Part shown: positions 11,436 through 23,635 of the stretch, one piece after another
How positions within the stretch are numbered: the stretch's first letter is position 1
Layout of the letters: every line of letters begins with the position of its first letter
Source: Pyrenopolyporus hunteri
Taxonomy: Eukaryota; Ascomycota; Sordariomycetes; Xylariales; Hypoxylaceae
DNA: 64,000 nucleotides
Direction of reading: 5' to 3'
Assembly: GCA_902806595.1 (NCBI GenBank)
Contig: CADCXC010000013.1
Coordinates: 124,001 to 188,000 of the forward strand
Translations under genes and position numbers: made by a program
The notes under the pieces: generated by a model
What the model was told of the DNA's origin: nothing
What the model saw: only the letters and a program-made list of their open reading frames with translations
Database searches by the model: none

Positions 11436-13018
11436 ATAACGGCGGCGATGATGGGGAGAAGCGCCTTCGCGCGCATCCCGACCAACTCCGAATCCCAAAC
11501 CCACCCAACACATTTTTCAATTTCTCTTTCGAAACGACGAAATGCGATTCTTTACGTAATATATAATAACGATTTTATGAGCCATGCGGCTAAATATAAC
11601 CGACCATAGACGAACGACCCCGGGGCGATACACCATTATTTACGACTACGACAACACCCTCCTCCATCCCCTCCCCCTTAACGCTTTTACACTCATCGCC
11701 ACGGCCTATTCGTCTATGATCCACGCTTTCACCTTCTTAACAAACAAACCTTGTACTTACGACATTACTCATTTACGACATTTTCTGTTCGATCTTCTCA
11801 CCTGGGATCTCCGAACGCTTTATTTGTATACACTTCTCTGTAGAAAAATTTAGATGGGAACGCAAACGGGACAAAATGATACCCCCAAAAACCAAATTGC
11901 TTGCTCGGAGTCGGGAACGTACGGAGAACTGAAAAAAAAAGAGAGCAAAATCTTAATTGAGGCAGCCTCCTCGGGTACGTGTTTTGCTTTCTTACCGGGA
12001 CGGCCGCCCTGTTATTTTTATATTAGGGCTAGGTCTTGTCTGGTTTTGGGGGGGATGATGGAAATGCTAGGGAGAGGAGGTAGCGAGAAGAGGAAGAAAG
12101 GGGAAGGGAACACTGCGTTAATTGATAGCGAGGCGTTGAAGATGGGGAAGATATCCGAACTTGTTTTGCAAAAAGGAGGGACCGAGGAAGAGGAGTTGCA
12201 ACCATGGACTTCCGAATTGGAGTGCCGCTGCGAACTCCCAGCTCCTCGAGCAACCTCGAAGTAGGGAGCTAGGAGCACGAAAGTTTTAGTTTCTGATGCC
12301 GTTTCACTGCGCAACGTAACGTCGCGTCTTTTCCGCCCAGTCTTTCGGCTGGTTGAATAGGTACCTACCTACCTTAGGCTATCTGGCTGGCTGGCTGTGG
12401 TTGGGCGGAGGGACGGGACGGACGAAGTCATGCCTGCGATGACGAGATCTTACGAAATTCAAAAAGGGTTTTAACAACTGAATAGCCGAGTTTAATACCT
12501 CTTAAGTGATCGCCCGTAAATGTATGATAGTGAAGACGTAATTAAGTCGAAGTCGTCGCTGAAATCCATAAGCGTTATGTGCGATATATTGTACGTCAGT
12601 CCAATTTTCAAGGCAAACGGGCTTTAGCCGATATTTAATGAGTCTGTCGAAGTTAGAGTAGAACAAGAGAGAATATCCAATAGAGCCATAAGAAAAGGTG
12701 TATGAAGAAGTTTACGATCGTAAATTTTATAGTTAACCAAGGAAAGGTATCCAATCCGATCCCGGCGAGGGGATACGGGTCAATTACATCGTATTAGTCT
12801 GCTCGTCAATCTCTATACACCTCTGTCTAATGCAAAATCCCGGGCGATCTCGCTAAATAGCGCCGTTCAAGCTCAGTTGATTACGCCCTTCTCGCCGTTT
12901 GGTTGGTTGGCTGGGGTATGACTCGAAGATGAGCCCAGAATCCCTAACCAAAACTCGACCTCACGCCAATTAATCGTGTGAGCAAAGAGAACCCTACAAC
13001 GTTACCACATTAACGATA
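11436..13018. other. Convergent intergenic region without a recognised gene
   Basis: This 1.58-kb region lies between the 3' ends of the serine-rich gene and the acyltransferase. The open frames (11584-11853, 11854-12264) lack family similarity and splice context. A short GGTACCTACC-type repeat occurs near 12360. Both 3' UTRs must lie here; nothing else is supported. Confidence 0.45.
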
Positions 13019-14970
13019 TCACAACTCCTTCTTCCCTTCGCCATTTACAGCTACACTCCCGCTCCCGCTCTTAATATTCCCACTCTTCCCCCCCTGTTGC
13101 CCCTCGCTCCTCACCCTCTCAACCTCCTCCCTCAGCTCCTGCAACGCCTCGTCCAGATCCCTAACAGGGTCCTCGCTAAGGCCCAGCACCGGCTCGCGCC
13201 CCCTAGCACTCGCCAAGCTATCCGTGCTCGCGGAGCGCGTCATCTTAGTACCCGTACCCGAACCCGCGGCGCCGGGAGCCGTTGCGCCCACGCCGGCGCG
13301 GCGGGCGCGCTCGTCGAGCATCTTGCGCAGGTGGGCTTTGGCGGGGGACGCGAAGAATACCATGCTGGCTGCCGTCGTGCCGATCGCGTAGAAGTACACG
13401 CGGCCCCAGGCGCGCAGCGAGAGGTCTAGTCGCAGGAGGATGAACGGGACCACGGCGAACGAGAAAGTTGCTTGCGTGGCGAACCATGATGCTATGTCGT
13501 AGTACTTCTTGCTGGGTAGCGGTTTCTGGGTGGCTGGGTCGAGGAAGAAGGGTCGGATATTACGGCGGATGTCTAGACAGGGGAAATTTTGTTAGTAGGA
13601 CTTACGGAGGTAGTGGCCATGGGAAGAACGTGAAAAACAGGGAATAATGCGGTGGACATACTCTTCGCGCTCGTCTGGATAAAGCTAGCGAGGACGAAAG
13701 TGAGATAGTACCCGGGGTAGAAGCCGTGCCAGAACGCGCTGGTGACAAAGGTAGCCAAGCTGGCGCGGAAGCCGGGCTTCTTGTTCCTCGGCGTCACGCG
13801 CAGGTAGATATAGTAGCGTAGCCACTTATTGGTGTTCATGTTCCAGTTCTCGAGGTACGCGCGACTGTTCTGCGCCGTCTCCACGCCCCACGGGTTGATG
13901 TTCTGAAGGCGATTCCACGAGACCTTTCCTGTGACGGGATCTACGCCGTTGTAACCGAGGCCGGCGAGGATACACGAGCCCTCTGCCAAGGACCATACGC
14001 CGTAGTACTTCATCCGCGTGGTCAGGCCTACCATGTGCATGATAAATATGCGACGAAGGAAGCCTGCCGGAGGGGAGCGGTTGTCGAGGAGAGCTTCGGG
14101 GCTGTACCACTTGCTCAGGTTCAAGAAGAGCCATATCCACGTGAGGCCGCCGGCCATCTTCCACATGGCGGGGGTAGCACTCCTCGGTATCTTGCGCTTC
14201 TTGCGGGTGGGCGGTTTCTTGGCGGGGTCGATGGTCGCCGGGACATCGAACATGGAGCAGTCGATCCAACCGTGGTACTCGTTGTAATCGAACGCCGGGC
14301 CGACCAGGAGGGACGGGAAGAACAACACGTATCCGGCGTAGTCGAGCAGGCCGGGCAGCTTAGTTATTCTCCTACTCTTCTGAAAGTCGCTGAGCTGGTC
14401 CTCGGGAAGCGTGCCGTCCGCCACGTTCCAGGCGAAGGCGGACAGCTTCATGACGAGCACCATCTGCGCGCCGGTGATATCGACGGCGGAAGGGTTATCG
14501 GCGAATTGGCGGTCGAGCTGGTTCACGGCCATGTGACCCATGAGGAACACGAACGCGATCCATGGCATGTAGGCGGAGGTTCGTAGGAAGTAGGCGAGGG
14601 CGTAGGTGCCGGCCGAAGCGATGAACAGAGTCTGAACGCCGCCCCATAGCGAGAAGAGGCCGACTAGGTAGAAGAGACCGACCCTGTTGTTTTCCAATAA
14701 AGGATTAATATTTGCAATTATTGTTCATTGTTTATTTGAGTACGATGAAACTCTTGCGCTTGGGGTTGGGGTGTATTGCGATTCGTACCCTATGTTGAAC
14801 AAATTCTTGTATTCGGGACGAGCATCGGGCACGCGCTTTAACAGGCCGGCGAGCGGATACGAGAATAGGAGGGAGAAGATGAGCTTGACTATTCGTTCGG
14901 CGATCTTAGCAACCGGGTTACGATATAAAGAGGAGGAGGGGGAGTCGCGTCGGGGACGACCTACGCTCAT
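13019..14970 (-). CDS. ALE1: MBOAT-family lysophospholipid acyltransferase (Ale1/Lpt1/Slc4 type)
   Basis: Minus-strand exons 14970-14789, 14683-13662 and 13572-13019 give 585 aa in consistent phase, with 105- and 89-nt introns. The MBOAT signature is intact: the conserved Asn block around residue 344 (ENWNMNTNKWLRYY) and the catalytic histidine near residue 380 in SAFWHGFYPGYY. Further family blocks are FSYPLAGLLKRVPD, HMAVNQL, LVGPAFDYNEYHGW and KKYYDIASW. About ten hydrophobic segments fit an ER membrane enzyme. The family transfers acyl groups from acyl-CoA to lysophospholipids (LPC, LPE, LPA) in the Lands cycle. The C-terminal 130 residues are a charged, Ser-rich cytosolic tail. The exact N-terminus is uncertain: 14970 is the first in-frame ATG before the conserved region, and the leading 25 residues are not typical. 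Confidence 0.9.
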
Positions 14971-16397
14971 CGGGAGAAGCTCCGACTGCCCCAGAGAGCA
15001 ATTCGAAAGCTACCCATAGTCAGCGCAATCGATTCTATCACGAGAAACGATACACGGAGTCCGGCCGTACGTTTATTAATATAGGGAAGCATTTTATATT
15101 CGCGCGAACCGTCTATCTTGGTAAATCTGGCATAACTCTGGGAGGCCGAGTACGGGGAGGTCTCGTCTCGAACAAAGGGAGAGATAAAGCGAGTAGCAGG
15201 AAAACGAGCACGAAGCTAGAATCGGGAAGGAGAATTAAGGATGGATGTGTTATAGGCTACGTTATGGTAAACATAATCCTACGATAAAAGTTGCGAATGC
15301 AGGGCGAAGCAAAACCAAAGGGGGCCGTCCCGGAAGCATACCCGAAAACTTGGAATCGCAGGTTTTTAAGTGGACTGCGAGTTTTTGAAGCTTCTAGAGA
15401 TTTAGAACCGCTGGAAATGTTGAGGTAGAAGGTGGGCAGCGTGGTGATGTCACCCGCCAAAATGACCGAGAGTGGGTCTTCTCAGCCATGTGCCAGTTGG
15501 CGTTTCTAGCCTACCTCTGGCGCATGTGCTCGTTTCACTGGTCGATATGATAAGAAAAAAGGGGACCCTTATCAGTACAGACAGGTACTTGGGTACATGC
15601 ACTCTTACAGTACATCCTGAACGTGCACCCTCCATAAATTAGGGGATACAGAGGTCGGGCGCCCTTCTGAATATGGGAATGAGGCACTCTGGCTGAACGC
15701 CTCCTTACCTCAAGAAATTCATGCAGACACTCATACAGTTCACCGCACAACCCATGAATATCGGAAACGACGCCTACGACCAGAGTTTAACGTAGCCAGG
15801 CTTTGAACCCGGTATTTTATTAAGACTGCTCAAAAAATTAGACAGCTCGCACCATCGTCTAGGCGTACGAGAGTGACATGACTGCCCGTCCTGCGATACC
15901 GGTTCAACATGCAATTCGTATAGTCACGATCCAGATTCCGCGCGCATGGCGTTTCCGAGCCCGACTATCTCGACATCATGCCTCCCTAAAACGCAAATTA
16001 ACGGTTTCGAGGTTTTCGTTCCCATCTTGCGCCGTCCGAAAATGATGACAATGATGACGATGACGATGATTGTTGTGAATGACTTTCCCCCATATCCGTA
16101 GAGCTCCGTTTTCTCATTAAAGTTAAAAAGTCTATACCTGAAATCGGCGCGTCCTTCCATCCGATATCACCCCAGGTCGAAAGGGATTGATAGATTATTA
16201 TACAGTAACGCAGCCGACACGAAGGGTTAGTCGCAGAGAAGGTGTTGCTTGACGCCGTCTCGCAATTTTACACCGCCTCTTTAGAAAATTGCTCGCATTG
16301 GCTCGGACTGAACCGTGTACTTTCGCTACTAGAAGCATTCGTTTCGTCTTGCGACTCGTAGAAAGCAATACGCACACCCCCTTCTCACCCTCATACT
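14971..16397. other. Intergenic region, 1.4 kb; possible decayed tRNA-like repeat
   Basis: No credible coding sequence is seen between the ALE1 start and the transporter 3' end. On the minus strand around 15799-15854 there is an A-box-like word (TGGTGCGAGCTG) and, about 33 nt downstream, a B-box-like word (GGGTTCAAAGCC). The arms do not fold into a tRNA. An (ATG)n-like simple run lies at about 16042-16070. Otherwise nothing is seen. Confidence 0.4.
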
Positions 16398-17829
16398 CTA
16401 TGAGTTGGCAGCATCGCGGTTGCTCTGGGAGCTCGCGCTCATCGTGGGCTGGGTGGTCGGCAGCACGTTCTTGGCCGCCTGCGACTGGCGCACCTTGGCC
16501 CAGGTATAGACGATACCGCTGATGAAGCCGAGGAAGATGGCGGACACGCTGCCCACGGTAACGGGCGCGGAGAAGAAGATAAGACCGCTGATGGCGAGCG
16601 GAAGCTTGTTGAGGGCTCCGACCATGGAGTAGGTGGTGGAGGAGGTAACGCGAATGCACCAGGCGGAGCAGTACGAGATGAAGATGGCGGCCATACCCGA
16701 GTAGATCATGCCGACGAAGAGAGCATTTCGAGTGTCGGGCGGGAAGTTCTTCTGAAGGTTCTCGCTAGACCAGTCCTCGGCGATGAGGGAGCAGACGATC
16801 AAGACGGGGATGGTGAGGAAGTTGTTGTAGAACATGCCTATTCGCGGTTAGTAAAGGAAAAAGAATGCATTGGCGACCTTCGGTGAAAATCGCCGGAGCG
16901 ATGGTAGTAGTTGTAAAAAAAAAAAAAAAAAAAACTTACTATCCCAATCCTTAAAGTTCATGCTCTTGATGAACTTACGCATGGTCAGAAGATAGGAGGC
17001 GGTGCAGAAAACGTTCAGACCCATCCAGGCGTAACCGGCGTTCAAAGTTGCAAGGGCCTGGGCTGCCTCGGCGGTCTGACTAGCACTGCGAGTGTCCGCC
17101 CAGGCCGCGACGACGGAGCTGAGGACCATGAGACCGAACGACAGCAGCGCCAGAGGCGTAACGCTACCTCCGAACCATAGGACCTCGCCGTACGCGATGA
17201 CGATGGTGGTCAAGTTCTTGAAGATGGTGTATACGGGGACGGACAGGTACTGTAGCGACTTCGTGCTGGTGTAGATCATGCCGACGAGGAGAAGAGAGAT
17301 GGGGAACCCTGCGGCTAAAGTTTAGTGACTGCGAGGCGTCTTGAAACGGATCGGCGGAATTGAACGTGTTACGTTACGTTACGTACATCGCTTCCCCTTG
17401 TTCACGTCGAAGGGCGCGAGATTCTTGATCAAGCCCAATTGCTTGCAAATCTCGATGGTCACTATGCACACGATTGACTGGGGACGCCGACGTTAGCAAA
17501 TCGCGACGTCGTAGCGTGGTTGAGGCGTGGGATATTGATTGTAGCTCGCTTACCTGGACTGCGAGGTAGAAGAAGTTCAAGTTCCACTCGGACCCCGACA
17601 CGACGTACTTGTTGACGACGGTCATGCTGATGGAGGACAGGCAGTAGGCCAGGATGGACATAGACGGGTTGTTCTCGATCTTGGCGAGCTTCGAGGAGAG
17701 GTTGTTGTGAGATGCGGCGCGCGAAGGCCGAGACGGCGGGATGAAGGGATCCTTCTCTCCGCTATAGGGACTTCGCGAACCCGACTCGGGCATGCGGACA
17801 GCGAAGTCCTCGTTCTTCTTGTCCGCCAT
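16398..17829 (-). CDS. VRG4: Golgi GDP-mannose transporter (VRG4/GMT1 type)
   Basis: Exons 17829-17554, 17477-17387, 17308-16940 and 16837-16398 on the minus strand encode 391 aa; introns are 76, 78 and 102 nt. The N-terminal tail is cytosolic and Ser/Pro-rich, followed by about ten membrane spans with the nucleotide-sugar transporter core (WFPISLLLVGMIYT, VPVYTIFKNLTTIVIAYGE). The diagnostic GDP-mannose-binding motif GALNK is present at about residues 319-323 (MVGALNKLPLAISG). The protein exchanges cytosolic GDP-mannose for lumenal GMP, supplying Golgi mannosyltransferases for N- and O-glycans and cell-wall mannan. The length matches fungal Vrg4/GmtA. The last intron carries a 20-nt homopolymer (T in the transcript) starting four bases after its GTAAG donor. 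Confidence 0.95.
16915..16934. repeat. Poly-A tract (20 nt) in transporter intron 3
   Basis: Twenty consecutive A bases on the plus strand, which are T in the minus-strand pre-mRNA, lie immediately 3' of the GTAAG donor at 16939. Confidence 0.95.
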
Positions 17830-18975
17830 ATCTGCGATGCTGGACAGGTATTCGCCTTCGAAAAAGAGACCGGAACTTGGGAGATGGACAGAAGGGGAGC
17901 GGTGGTTCTGGTTGGCGATGTTGGACTCGAAGGTTAGGGCGAGGAGGAAGATCGGAGGGACTAGAAAATCAGGGGAAGAGAAAAAAACAGTGGCTCAATC
18001 GCTTTGAAGTGCTATCTGTCAAACGGCGGCGCTGCGCCCGGAAAGTGTGGAGCCGCCTATCTCAACGCGTGGGTACTAGTGACTTATGTACCTTAGATAA
18101 TGACCGTGTGTACCTCTAAGTAGACCGACGTCAAAGCAGGAAGTCGAGAAACTGGAAAGAGCTGGTTGTGGTTTCTGGTTTATTTTATTTCATTCCGTTA
18201 CTTGCATTCGAAGTGAATCGGGGTCTTAAGACAAGACGGAAGCAATATCGAAAGTCAGAGGAGAAGAAAGACGAGACCCGGACAAACAAAAACAAAATCT
18301 GTAACGGGGACTAGACTTCCTCTCACCGACGCGCGCCAGATTATTTTATTACTTTAATTGAAAGCTAATTTGCCGTGCCCAGGCAGACAGATTCCGGAGA
18401 TAAGTACATAAGGCTCCCAGGATGCAATACGGCGAATCCAATCCGTACCAGGTGTCAATGTGGGCCCGGGCCTTGGCAGAGTAAATTTAGAAGTTTCAAT
18501 GCGCTATAACTATGCGTAAAGTCCGCTTACTACGAGCACCTAGCAGCTGTTGAGTGGACCTTACCAGCTGTGACACGGGCAGGATCAGTTGGCTGCTAAC
18601 CAGCTGCTAGGAATAGGAGGTGACTGACAGCGGTGCCACCCGTCAACGATCTATCCCTATACTATAATGCAAACCTGCGGCCTCAGAGTCCTAGACTGCT
18701 ACCGCTTTTTTGAATAGGAGAAATCCCAATCTCACTGCTTTGAGGAAAGGAAGCTTTTTTAATCAGGCATTTAGATCTCTCTAGTAAAATAAATTCAATA
18801 TAAACATCAATATCTACTAATAAGAACTGAAACCGCTATCCAACGCCCGTGTTCCACTATATTCGAGCTTCATCGTGCGTGAAATGCTAACATATACCTA
18901 CATAGGTACATAGGAACAGATCCTAGACCCTTGGACCTCAGCTCAAGCTTGAATACCTACCTATAACGTATCTAT
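17830..18975. other. Intergenic region, 1.1 kb
   Basis: This lies between the GDP-mannose transporter start and the SDR 3' end and must contain the transporter promoter. Small open frames near 17877-18119 are GC-noise in the leader. Short CCTACATAGGTACATAGG-type repeats occur near 18895-18920. Nothing else is recognised. Confidence 0.45.
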
Positions 18976-20341
18976 CTAACCAGCATTCTCCTGCCCCTCC
19001 GCCGGCGAATCCCCCGTATCATCATCCTTATCATTCTTATCCGCCGTCGCCGCCGCAGCCGCGGAAGCCGAAGCAGCAGACGAAGACGCCGCGGCCTCGG
19101 CGGCGGTCTCCGGGGCGGCGGGGTAGTTGAGGTGCTTCCAGTCCTCGAGCTCCTCGGTGACGGAGCGCAGGCGGTCGCGGATGCTCTCGATGGCGTAGCT
19201 GCCGAGGACGAGGCGCAGGGGCGGGTACGAGCAGTGGGCGAGCTGCCAGACGAGCTCGGCGCACTTGACGGCGCTCGTGGGCTGGCGGTCCCCGAGCCAC
19301 TGGACCATGCGCTTGGCGTGCAGCGCCGGCGACGTCGAGTGCCCGTACGCCTCGCTCGCCGGCTTGATCAGGAAGTGGCCCCACGTCGGCAGCGGGTTGG
19401 CCTCGGCGTCCGGCTCGTCGCGCCGGACCAGGCCCGGCTCCACCAGCGTCGCCTTGACGTTGAACGAGTCGATCTCGTACAGCATCGCCTCGATCAGGCC
19501 CTCGACCGCGTACTTGGTGGCGCAGTAGGGGCCCAGGCCCGGCACGCCGAGCGCGCCGCTGGTCGAGCTGAAGATGAGGTAGCGGCCGCCGGCCTGCTGG
19601 CGGAAGTAGGGCAGGGTGGCCTGGATGATGTGCAGGGTGCCCATGAAGTTGGTCTCGAACTGGTTGCGGATCTCGTGCTCGTCCTGGTCCTCGCACGCCC
19701 CGATCACCCCGTACCCCGAGCAGTTGGCCACGACGTCGATGCGGCCGAAGTGGTCCAGCGTGCGCTCGACGACGTGCTCCACGCTCTGGCGCGCGCGCAC
19801 GTCGCACAGCAGGCCCAGGCAGTTCTCGTGCTGGTTCGCCATCTCCTCGGGCGTGCTCTCGAACGTGCGGCCCACGTCCGTCACGAGATCACCGCGGGCC
19901 AGCGCGCACTTGACGAGCGAGCGGCCCATGTGGCCGGTGCCGCCGAAGACCTTGGATATTTGATTTAGTAATTATTCTGTTTCTCCCTCCCCCTCTCACA
20001 CACGCATTCTCTCATTCGCTCATCCGCTCATCAACTCCCCCTCATTCAAACCCACACACATAAATACACGCATGCATCTACACACATTCCACGTAAATAT
20101 AGCTATCCTATAAATACATTTATATTTATACACGTCCATCAAAAGGAAACACAGAGAAGAGAAGAAGAAAACCACTCACGATCCATACGAGCTGCTTCCT
20201 GGGCGCGTTCGGCAGCGGGGGTTCGCAGCTCGCGGGGAGCAGCAATTTCCCCTTATTAGGCGCGGCGGTGGCGGTAGTGCTGGCGGTGGCGCTCCCCGCG
20301 GGCGAGGGGTGGGCGGCGTCGGACACGGATCTAGAGTCCAT
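18976..20341 (-). CDS. Short-chain dehydrogenase/reductase (SDR), substrate unknown
   Basis: Two minus-strand exons, 20341-20180 and 19950-18976, separated by a 229-nt intron, encode 378 aa. The intron splits the Rossmann fold just before the dinucleotide-binding loop (FGGTGHMG, residues 56-63). Later SDR landmarks are intact: CDV after strand 3, the NCSG block (N130), the catalytic serines near 182-185 in SSTSG, the YxxxK pair (Y196, K200 in YCATKYAVEG) and VEPG. The first 50 residues are an Ala/Thr/Pro-rich extension and the last 60 are an Ala-run plus acidic tail, both unlike a minimal 250-aa SDR. A membrane or targeting signal is not evident. Composition is very GC-rich compared with flanking DNA. 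Catalysis of an NAD(P)-dependent alcohol/ketone redox step is expected from the family; the substrate cannot be inferred. Confidence 0.85.
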
Positions 20342-21042
20342 GGTCGTCTGTTGTAGGTGGTTGCGGGTAGGTGATGAGCGAGCTCGTCATTTCGCGTGTC
20401 CCGTTCGCAGTCTTCCAGGCCCGCCGCATGATCTGGTATTTGTTTCCTTTTTTTTTTTTTCTTCTTTCTTTTTTTGACGTCTATTGCCCACTGAAAGGAA
20501 AAGGAATCGGCAGTTGGGAGGAAGCCGAAGTTGGGGTCCTTCAGCTGGGGGGGTTATACTACACTACGCTACGCTACGCTACCTTTTAGTAATCCCCGCA
20601 GTGCCATTGCCGAGATGTGGTTCTAGCTAGGTGCCTGTACCAATAGGGCATTTACTGGATGGATATTGAGGATCCAAAGGGTTGCGTTTTTCTTCTCTTT
20701 TCTTTCCTTTCCTTTGCATCTGTTCTTTTTTCTTCTTCCTTTTTTTTTCTGCTTTCCCTTGCCCCTTCTTCTTTTCTTTCATTACAATGATAATGGTTAG
20801 CTCAAATAAAACCGAGTCCAAAGTCACTTCAGTGTCAGATATGCAGAAACACAGCTAATCAATAAAATACTTAACTGACTTTTTTATTCCTCGTAATGAA
20901 TCGTCAAGAAGACATCTATAACAAAAGAACTGGCTTATCCCCAAAGCTTAGATTGAAGCTCACGTATCGCTACCGCCATTTTCGCCAGACCACACCGTGG
21001 AAACCGTAACCTCATAACCCCCATCGCCTTGCCTCATTTGAT
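20342..21042. other. Intergenic region with pyrimidine-rich tracts
   Basis: This 701-bp stretch lies between the SDR start and the acireductone dioxygenase 3' end. It contains T/C-rich simple sequence at about 20445-20475 and 20690-20780 and tandem CTACG words at 20558-20582. No gene was recognised. Confidence 0.5.
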
Positions 21043-21825
21043 TTAGCTAAGATACTGCGAGACGTACTCCTTGCGGTACTGGTTCGAGTCGAGCTCCTCG
21101 GACCTGTTGAGCGGCGTCCACTTGGGCTCGTCCTTGAACAGGCGCATGGCCTGGATATACTGCGACCAGACGTTAACTTACCCGCTCACCCAAGTCTATA
21201 TTTACACAAGTCGCGAAGGGGATCAGCAATAAAACATACGTTGCTCTCGTCAGTCGTGAACCTGTGATAGATGCCCGGGGGCAGGATGATCAAGTCGTCC
21301 TTCTCGAGGCGGATGCGGACCCAGGCGTCGTCCTTGCTGCGGACGTCGAAGTAGCCGCGGCCGTCGCGGATGTACCTGATCTCCTCGTCCTCGTGCAGGT
21401 GCTCGTGGAAGAAGGACCTGACCTTGTCCTCGTACGCCGCGCCCATCTTCTCCGGCGACACCGTGATCTCGTCCCGGTTCTTGTACCCGCGCTGGCTCGC
21501 CAGCTCGTCCACCGCCGACACGTCCGGGTACCGGAAGTACAGCACGCCCAGCTCCTCCAGCGCCGCCGCGTCTATGTCCTTGCCAGAGTCGTGGGGGAGT
21601 CTCTGGTCGCCCTGTTATTATGGTTATTTTTTGTTAGTCTTGTTATATACATTATTTTTTCCTACTTGGTATACTGATTTATTGTCCGCTTCTAGCAGTT
21701 TGGGAGGTAGGTAGCAAGTGTAGGTATGGGTTGTTTTCGCGAAAATAGCCCGCGATGATGTGATGAGGGGGGCATTTTTCCGTCTGGTCACTTACAGGAG
21801 CGTTATCGTACCAGTATGCTCGCAT
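21043..21825 (-). CDS. ADI1: Acireductone dioxygenase (methionine salvage)
   Basis: Exons 21825-21796, 21611-21240 and 21159-21043 on the minus strand give 172 aa; all introns are GT-AG and in phase 0. The first exon encodes only MRAYWYDNAP, the usual fungal N-terminus. The cupin metal site is complete: H81, H83 and E87 in EHLHEDEEIRY, and H126 in LPPGIYHRF. The C-terminus (MRLFKDEPKWTPLNR) is the family's standard ending. With Fe(II) the enzyme converts acireductone plus O2 to the 2-keto acid precursor of methionine and formate; with Ni(II) the same protein can make the off-pathway product and CO. It is cytosolic/nuclear. The length matches the family (about 170-180). Confidence 0.96.
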
Positions 21826-22771
21826 CTTGGATCGGGGTTTTTGGTCTGTGTTGTGTAGTGCAGTTCAACTGAAGGTAATGACGGACTCGAACGATTTCGT
21901 TTTACATAAAAATTGAAAAAAAGAAAACAAATCTCAGGGATGACGGCTTGTTATTAAATATTCCGGGTGGTCGCTTCCATTTCCCATTACGAGCTCCCCC
22001 AATTCGTAGATACCTGTTAGTTGAATGAAAATGGCGCCAGCAGCCACCTATCAATAGCGGGGTGCGAAGGTGTGACGTCGGGCAACCGGTATTCTCTTTT
22101 TCGTTTGGTGGGGTCCGAGGCCCTTTTCCCTGTCCCGCCGCCAATAAATCGTTAAAGCCGAGCCGTTCATTGGTCGGTGTTTATTTGATTAGTATAGCGC
22201 CGGCAGCAGGCTTCACGGCTTCATATATTAAACATAACGGTTAAGCTATAGGGTCGAATCCTATATCATACCGACGTCGCTTTATCACGTCGAAGGATTC
22301 ATTTTATGATGCGATGGAAGTATGCGGCTGCGACATAGTTATACTCGTGTCGCAATCAGATTGAGGGGTGGGGGCCAAAGGCGTAGAGAAGGGCTCCGTT
22401 CCAGCACACCGAAAAGCTCCAGAACAGATAATAGGATAGAAATATACTATTCTACCGACCTTAACGCCAGGTCCCTCTTTTATAAAGCTTTAGGTGGGTA
22501 CGCTAAGCGGGCTGAGAGTGCCGCGCTCCTACACGTGAGCGGTCTTGCGTCTCTACGCCTCCGCGTCTTTTTTCGAATCCATATGTACAAATGTCATGAC
22601 TGTCGCCGCGTCGCATCTCAACCTTCAACGCCGCCCCCATCGCCGCAAATGCGACACCGCTATAACTGAATGCCGCTGCAATCTGACCAGAAACGCCGTA
22701 AATGAGGGTATGACATGCCATCAAGCACCATCCGAGATCACCCTTCCGCCCGTCTCTTCCTCCGTCGGTGC
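21826..22771. other. Intergenic region, 0.95 kb
   Basis: This holds the dioxygenase promoter and the derlin 3' flank. A short stem around GTCGAAT at about 22251-22262 resembles a tRNA T-arm, but no matching D-arm or acceptor stem was found. No coding region is supported. Confidence 0.45.
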
Positions 22772-23635
22772 TTATCGAATCTCCGCCGCCGCAAGTTCCG
22801 GGCCGCCCGCCACCGCGAACTCGTTATTGATCGCGTTGGCCGTCTCGTCCCTCGGCTGCTGCCGCTCGAAGAGTCGGCGCCACCACATGGGCGGGTCGAG
22901 GGGCCGGGAGCCGTTGTGCATCGGGGGATAGACGTCGGAGAAGAAGTACCATATGTGGCCGATGACGACGCCCATGATCTCGTCCTTGGGCACCGAGCCG
23001 TGCACGACGAGGCTGAAGCCCATCAACACCCAGGGCAGGTACGGCGCCGTGAACACGAGCAGGCCCAGGAAGCCCAGCCGGGTCTCGGGGTTCCGCCGCG
23101 ACCAGATGTACACCAGCGTCGACGACAGCGGGTGGCCGAGGAACGGCATGGACACGAGCGGCGACAGGATGATGAGGAATGTCATCGAGTACAGCAATAG
23201 CCATGAGAAGTGGGCGGGCGATCGGCCGGACGACTCTTCGAGGAGACGGGCGTAGCGCTGGAGGAAGTAGACGTGGAAGAGGAGATCGAGGGAGAACGGA
23301 CCGAAATACAGAAACGTGGTTAACAATCGCCAATACTATATCAGTTCGGATATAAGTTAGCAAGCTGACGCACAACCACCGTAAGCTCCCGTTGTCGGGA
23401 TGCGCGGGATCGTCCCCTCTCTTTCCCCTCTGAGGGATGCGCTCTGTCTTACCTCTCCTTTTTGAAATACGGTGCGGACGCTGTAAAATAGCTGGAACGG
23501 CGTGACCATCTGGCATTGGACCAGGGCGCTCGTCAGCACCGTCGCGGTCGTCCACCATCGGGTACAGATCGGCATCTCCCAGAACCAAGCTTCGAGCGGG
23601 TTCCGGCCCCCGTCGCCTTGCATTATCTGGTCCAT
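22772..23635 (-). CDS. Derlin (Der1-like) ER membrane protein of ERAD
   Basis: Minus-strand exons 23635-23453 and 23335-22772 join in phase 0 across a 117-nt intron to encode 248 aa. Derlin landmarks are the N-terminal WTTATVLTS segment, the WR motif in YWRLLTTFLYFGP right after the splice junction, and the C-terminal GVVIGHIWYFFSDVYPP block. Four to six hydrophobic segments fit the rhomboid-pseudoprotease fold; the catalytic Ser/His of active rhomboids is not seen, as expected. Derlins help move misfolded ER proteins to the cytosol for proteasomal degradation. The tail ends in Ala/Glu-rich sequence and I do not see a clear SHP box, which favours Der1 over the Cdc48-binding Dfm1 type. Start is the first in-frame ATG; a second lies four codons in. 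Confidence 0.9.

Noticed and set aside
19037..19968. 256- and 278-codon frames overlapping the SDR gene
   Set aside because: These are shadows of the GC-rich SDR exon, with Arg/Ala or Val/Ala/Leu-rich nonsense composition.
22190..22275. tRNA-like segment with an ATAGG-GTCGAAT-CCTAT hairpin
   Set aside because: The T-arm-like stem is good, but the acceptor stem pairs only about 5 of 7, no D-arm forms and the loop lacks the TTC.
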